Shown: piece after piece, positions 60,797-64,000 of the stretch
How the letters are laid out: each line of letters starts with the position of its first letter
Position numbering within the stretch: the stretch's first letter is position 1
Assembly (NCBI GenBank): GCA_016195825.1
Contig: JACPYV010000032.1
Coordinates: 1 to 64,000, forward strand
Source: Burkholderiales bacterium
GTDB taxonomy: Bacteria; Pseudomonadota; Gammaproteobacteria; Burkholderiales; Burkholderiaceae_C
DNA: 64,000 nucleotides
Reading direction: 5' to 3'
The notes under the pieces: generated by a model
Told to the model about the DNA's origin: nothing
Databases searched by the model: none
The model's input: the letters and a program-made list of their open reading frames with translations, nothing else
Program-made: the position numbers and the translations under genes

Positions 60797-61737
60797 GGAG
60801 TGACATCCAGCGGCTGCCCCGGATGCAACCGCTCCGCATCCTCGGCCTTCACCGGCCGCGCCTCGACGAGGAAGACCAGCTTGTCGCGCTGCTGGTTGGA
60901 GTAGATGACCGGTGGCGTGTACTCCGGCCCGCTGGCGATGAAGCTGATGCGCGCGGGGATGGCCGCGCCGCAGCCGTCGCAGTGCAGGCTGACGGGCGCA
61001 TCCAGCCTGAGCCCGCCCACGGACGACTGTGGCACGTAGAAGCGGGCCTTGCGGTTGGCCGGCGGCAGCAGCGCCAGCACCGGCTGGCCGGCGGCGACCC
61101 ATTCGCCCGGGCGCATGAAGATGTCCTGCACCCTGGCCGCCATCGGCGCGCCCTGGCGCTTTTGCTCGACACGCCAGGCCGTCTGCGCGCGGCCGCTCTG
61201 CGCAGCGTCGGCCAGTGCGCGGGCAGCACTGCGCGCGTCGTCGCGGGCGGGCAGCTGCGCCACGGCCAGCGCGGCCTCCAGCTCGGCGACGCGGGCGCGC
61301 GCCTGCGCCAGCGTGGTCGTCGCGTCGTCCATGCGTGCCTTGGCGACGAAGCCCTGCGTCAACAGCTGCTGCTGACGAGCCAGATCGATGACGGCCAGCC
61401 GCTCGGCCGCGCGGGCCTGGTCCAACTGCGCCCGCGTCATGGCCACCTCGGGCGCGCGGCGGCCCTTGTCGGCGTCCTGCGCCTGGGCGTTGGCGCTGTG
61501 CGCGCGGGCCTGCGCCTCGGCGTCGGCCGCCAGCTCGGGCGTCGCGTCCAGCTCGAACAAGGCCTGCCCCGCCGTGATGGCTTCGCCCGAGCGCACCGCC
61601 AGCGTGGTCAGCCGACCGGCCACGGGCGGCGCGATGTAGACCAGCTCGGCCTCGGCATAACCCGTCCAGCCCGGCGGCGGCCCGGCCGTGCAGGCAGCAA
61701 GCAGTGCTGGGATGGACAACAGGGCAATGCGTTTCAT
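60793..61737 (-). CDS. HlyD-family periplasmic adaptor (YbhG-like)
   Basis: A 314-aa protein with a lipoprotein-like N-terminus (IPALLAACTAGPPPG, lipobox Cys at ~16) and the adaptor layout: lipoyl half (GRLTTLAVRSGEAITAGQAL), a helical hairpin with Ala/Gln-rich heptads (~70-165), then barrel domains (VAAGQPVLALLPPANRKARF). It links the ABC-2 exporter to an outer-membrane channel not encoded here. It starts 10 bases after the TetR gene. Confidence 0.85.
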   Translation of the reverse strand: MKRIALLSIPALLAACTAGPPPGWTGYAEAELVYIAPPVAGRLTTLAVRSGEAITAGQALFELDATPELAADAEAQARAHSANAQAQDADKGRRAPEVAMTRAQLDQARAAERLAVIDLARQQQLLTQGFVAKARMDDATTTLAQARARVAELEAALAVAQLPARDDARSAARALADAAQSGRAQTAWRVEQKRQGAPMAARVQDIFMRPGEWVAAGQPVLALLPPANRKARFYVPQSSVGGLRLDAPVSLHCDGCGAAIPARISFIASGPEYTPPVIYSNQQRDKLVFLVEARPVKAEDAERLHPGQPLDVTP

Positions 61738-61747
61738 GCTTGGCTCC

Positions 61748-62377
61748 TCACACGCCGCTCGCCAGGCCCAGCAGCGCCCATTCGATGCGTCGCTGCAGCG
61801 CAGCGTCGGAAAGTACCTCGGCGTCGACCGTGGTCAGCAGCGGAGGCGGCACTGCGGCGATGGCCTTCATGCCGCCCACCAGCAGCAAGGGCGCCACGAC
61901 CGCGCCCATCAGGAAGGAGAAGCGCGTCAGCAGCGGCTGCGGCGGCAGGCGACCCTGCGCCTGCGCCTCCTGCATCAACGCCATCAGCACGCCCAGGTGG
62001 CGCGGCGCGTTGGCGCGCAGAAAGTCCTGTGCGACGGCTTCACCGCCCTGTGCATCGGCCCACACGCGGGCGATCAGCGGCCGGTTCTCGCGCACGAAGC
62101 GGGCCACGCCCAGCAGCGCGGCGGCCAGGCGCTCCATCACGTCGGCGTCGCCCTGACTGTGCAGCGACAGCGCGTCGAACATGTCCTCGTAGTGCTGCTG
62201 CAGCAGCGCGCGCCGGAAGGCGTCCTTGCTGCCGAAGTGGTAATGCACCATCGCCGGGTTCACGCCCGCGGCTTCGGCGACGCGGCGCACCGACAGCCCG
62301 GCGCAACCCAGCGCGGGGTACAGGCTGGCGCCGGCGGCGAGCAGCGCCTGGTCCTGGGCTTGGCTGGGGCGGGGCAT
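61748..62377 (-). CDS. TetR-family repressor of the ABC export operon
   Basis: A 209-aa regulator with N-terminal HTH (GLSVRRVAEAAGVNPAMVHY HFGSK) and a C-terminal ligand domain related to CecR (YbiH). It is the first gene of the operon and sits beside a 32-base perfect operator palindrome, so autoregulation of the exporter is expected. The ATG at 62377 lies 3 bases inside the operator edge. Confidence 0.87.
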   Translation of the reverse strand: MPRPSQAQDQALLAAGASLYPALGCAGLSVRRVAEAAGVNPAMVHYHFGSKDAFRRALLQQHYEDMFDALSLHSQGDADVMERLAAALLGVARFVRENRPLIARVWADAQGGEAVAQDFLRANAPRHLGVLMALMQEAQAQGRLPPQPLLTRFSFLMGAVVAPLLLVGGMKAIAAVPPPLLTTVDAEVLSDAALQRRIEWALLGLASGV

Positions 62378-62380
62378 GGG

Positions 62381-62412
62381 GTCAATTATTGGTCGGTCGA
62401 CCAATAATTGAC
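62381..62412 (-). promoter_or_regulatory. TetR-type operator palindrome
   Basis: Perfect 14-bp arms GTCAATTATTGGTC and GACCAATAATTGAC flank GGTC. AT-rich amid GC-rich DNA, directly upstream of the TetR gene. It matches the dyad shape of TetR/CecR operators. Confidence 0.88.
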
Positions 62413-62448
62413 AAGGCGAGGTTTTACATCCAGCCCGCAGCGGCGGGT

Positions 62449-62757
62449 TCAGCGTTCTTCGGGTGGGCGGCCGGCAAGCGCCTCAACCAGTTTCGCATGG
62501 GCTTTGAGGTCGACGGGCCTGAGCTTGGGCACAGTCCGTGCCGGATAGTCACCGAGGTAGTTGCCGCCCTTCCAGTCCCGGGCCGGGCGCACCGGCCGGG
62601 GCACGAAGCCGCCGCCGCAGTTGGGGCAGACGTTGCCCAGCAGGCCCTCGGCGCAGGCCTCGCAGAAGGTGCACTCGAAGCTGCAGATGCGGGCGTTCGT
62701 TGAGGCCGGTGGCAGGGCCACCGCGCAGTGTTCGCAGCAGGGGCGGAGCTCCAGCAT
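62449..62757 (-). CDS. DUF1272-like small Cys-rich protein
   Basis: A 102-aa protein with two zinc-ribbon-like cysteine sets: RPCCEHC at the N-terminus, then CSFECTFCEACAEGLLGNVC and PNCGG. It ends in a Pro/Lys-rich tail. Zinc binding is likely; role unknown. It starts immediately downstream of the GST gene, with only 1 base between them, and probably shares its transcript. Confidence 0.75.
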   Translation of the reverse strand: MLELRPCCEHCAVALPPASTNARICSFECTFCEACAEGLLGNVCPNCGGGFVPRPVRPARDWKGGNYLGDYPARTVPKLRPVDLKAHAKLVEALAGRPPEER

Positions 62758-62758
62758 G

Positions 62759-63439
62759 TCAGCGCTCCTGGCGGTAGGGCTCGTCCTCGGGCACGAAGTC
62801 CTGCTCTCGCATCGCATCGGCGATCCAGTCCTCCACAGCGGGGTGGGCCAGCAGCGCGTCGCGGTAGGCCGCCGCGGCGTCAGACACCGGCAGGCTGAAG
62901 CGGCTCAGCCGCACGGCGACCGGCGCGAAGTAGGCGTCCGCCGCGCTGAAGGCGCCGAACAGAAAGGGCCCGCCGCTGGCCTGGAGCGCATCGCGCCAGG
63001 CCGCGTCCAGCCGCTCCACATCGGCGCGCAAGGCCGCGTCCTCGGCCCACAGCCTGGCGCCGACGTCGGGGAAGAAGATCTCGATGTTCATCGGGCAGAC
63101 CGTGCGCAGTCGCGTGAAGCCGGCGTGCATCTCTGCGCACAGGCTGCGTGCGCGGGCGCGGGCCCGGACGTCCCGCGGCCAGATCGGCAGGTCCGGGTGG
63201 CGGTCGGCGACGTATTCGGTGATGGCCAACGTCTCCCAGACCGCGAAGCCGTCGTCCTCAACGATCACCGGCACACGCTTGGTCGGCGTGATGCCGGCGA
63301 TGACGCGGTGCCACTCGGAGCCGGGCTTGAAGTCAAACTGCAGCTTGATCTCTTCAAAGGGAATGCCGAAGGCGGCCAGCAGCACGCCGCTGCGCATGGA
63401 CCAGGACGAGTAGTTCTTGTTGCCGATGTAGAGCTTCAT
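62759..63439 (-). CDS. Glutathione S-transferase
   Basis: A 226-aa GST with YIGNKNYSSWSMRSGVLLAA (catalytic Ser region), ITPTKRVPVIVEDDG and AVWETLAITEYVADRHP, followed by the helical domain. This is the class seen in beta- and gammaproteobacteria, often annotated as YfcF/maleylacetoacetate isomerase-like. Substrate unknown. Confidence 0.87.
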   Translation of the reverse strand: MKLYIGNKNYSSWSMRSGVLLAAFGIPFEEIKLQFDFKPGSEWHRVIAGITPTKRVPVIVEDDGFAVWETLAITEYVADRHPDLPIWPRDVRARARARSLCAEMHAGFTRLRTVCPMNIEIFFPDVGARLWAEDAALRADVERLDAAWRDALQASGGPFLFGAFSAADAYFAPVAVRLSRFSLPVSDAAAAYRDALLAHPAVEDWIADAMREQDFVPEDEPYRQER

Positions 63440-63511
63440 GGGGGCTTCCGTGTCGAAGCAACCGAGCGTAGGGGGCCCACGACCGGCGTGGGTTGAGCAA
63501 TCCGCAAGGGA

Positions 63512-64000
63512 TTAATGCTTGGCGCGCCAGGCGTCCAGCCGCGCCACGCCCATGCCGGGCGAGAGATAGCCCGGCAGCACGGCCTCCAGCGAGGCCGGAT
63601 GGATGCCCAATTCCGCCAGGCCTGGCAGCTTGCCGCTCGGCACGTTGGGCACGCTGAGCGACGCCAGGTTGTCGCGCGACAGCAGCGGCTCGCCGGGCAG
63701 GCATTCCATGGCCAGGGCCTGCAGTGCCGCCAGCGGCGCCGGCAGCGGCAGCACGGGCCGCTCGTGGCCGGCCACGCGCCCGGCCAGCCGCACCAGTTGG
63801 CCCAGCGTCAGCTCGCGCGGGCCTGCAATCTCGTAGGTCTGGCCGACGGTCTCGCGCCTGAGCAGCACTTCGACCAGGGCGCTGGCCAGGTCCTGCACCC
63901 AGACCGGCTGCAGCCGCGCGCCGGCGCCGCCCAGCGGCATCAACGGGAACAGGTGCTGCAGCCTCGCGAACAGGTTGACGCTGTGGTCGCCCTCGCCAAA
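63512..64000 (-). CDS. NAD(P)-binding epimerase/NDUFA9-like protein, 3' part only
   Basis: The C-terminal 162 residues of a larger protein that runs off the right edge (frame open to 64000: FGEGDHSVNLFARLQHLF). PLMPLGGAGARLQPVWVQDL and YEIAGPRELTLGQLVRLAGR fit the atypical SDR group related to complex I subunit NDUFA9. It probably binds NAD(P)H; the cofactor loop lies outside the window. Confidence 0.75.
   Translation of the reverse strand, partial: FGEGDHSVNLFARLQHLFPLMPLGGAGARLQPVWVQDLASALVEVLLRRETVGQTYEIAGPRELTLGQLVRLAGRVAGHERPVLPLPAPLAALQALAMECLPGEPLLSRDNLASLSVPNVPSGKLPGLAELGIHPASLEAVLPGYLSPGMGVARLDAWRAKH

Overview
The window is GC-rich, densely packed DNA from a betaproteobacterium, most likely a Burkholderiales member of the Rubrivivax/Roseateles/Leptothrix type. 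The signs are the DUF3348-DUF802-OmpA-DUF2894 gene set, PEP-CTERM proteins, a HiPIP, a second-type IF-1 beside a cold-shock gene, and many outer-membrane receptors. No rRNA, tRNA, CRISPR array, insertion sequence or phage gene was seen. The first ~320 bases look foreign to the rest: a DUF2894 gene is cut off there and meets a truncated ORF on the other strand.

Layout. 0.3-4.8 kb (minus): an operon of unknown function with a MotA-like coiled-coil protein and a MotB/OmpA-like partner. 5-11.2 kb: a cation efflux pump, a threonine aldolase-like enzyme, a fibro-slime PEP-CTERM protein, IF-1, a cold-shock gene with promoter and long leader, a hemolysin III homologue and small exported proteins. 11.3-15.2 kb: a porin and a large TonB-dependent receptor.

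15.3-31.8 kb is the centrepiece: a quinoprotein (PQQ) alcohol-oxidation island. It holds a PQQ-ADH with a lanthanide-type Asp pair, an NAD aldehyde dehydrogenase with DUF779, cytochrome c-550 (PedF type), a quinoprotein-associated binding protein and beta-propeller protein, a PqqU/YncD-type TonB receptor, a divergent PqqB and a HiPIP. A seven-gene operon carries pqqB, an ExbB/ExbD-like motor, two unknown envelope proteins and a NarL-type two-component pair. A sigma-54 activator (AcoR type) sits between two arms. All four transcription units have a good -24/-12 sigma-54 promoter, and three of the regulatory regions share a CTGTGCC...TGGAGCA-type motif. The picture is one regulon that makes or imports the PQQ cofactor, oxidises alcohol in the periplasm and the aldehyde in the cytoplasm.

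31.8-37 kb: a PEP-CTERM protein, flavodoxin-fold reductase, GNAT, glycerophosphodiesterase and a secreted subtilase. 37-45 kb (minus): a phosphate-starvation operon (TonB receptor, PhoD, ABC importer, alkaline-phosphatase-superfamily enzyme) with a Pho box. 45-50.6 kb: a DeoR regulator and a MurNAc-recycling operon (murQ, AmpG-like transporter, NagX-like acyltransferase, GHL10 lipoprotein). 50.8-52.9 kb: a bufferin-type RiPP cluster (DUF2282 precursor, DUF692/MNIO enzyme, DUF2063 partner). 52.8-58.3 kb: a lipoprotein, peroxiredoxin, amidase and an unrecognised three-gene operon in which two paralogues flank a Rossmann-like protein. 58.3-64 kb: GSTs, a TetR-controlled ABC export operon with a perfect operator palindrome, a DUF1272 protein and a partial NAD(P)-binding protein at the window edge.
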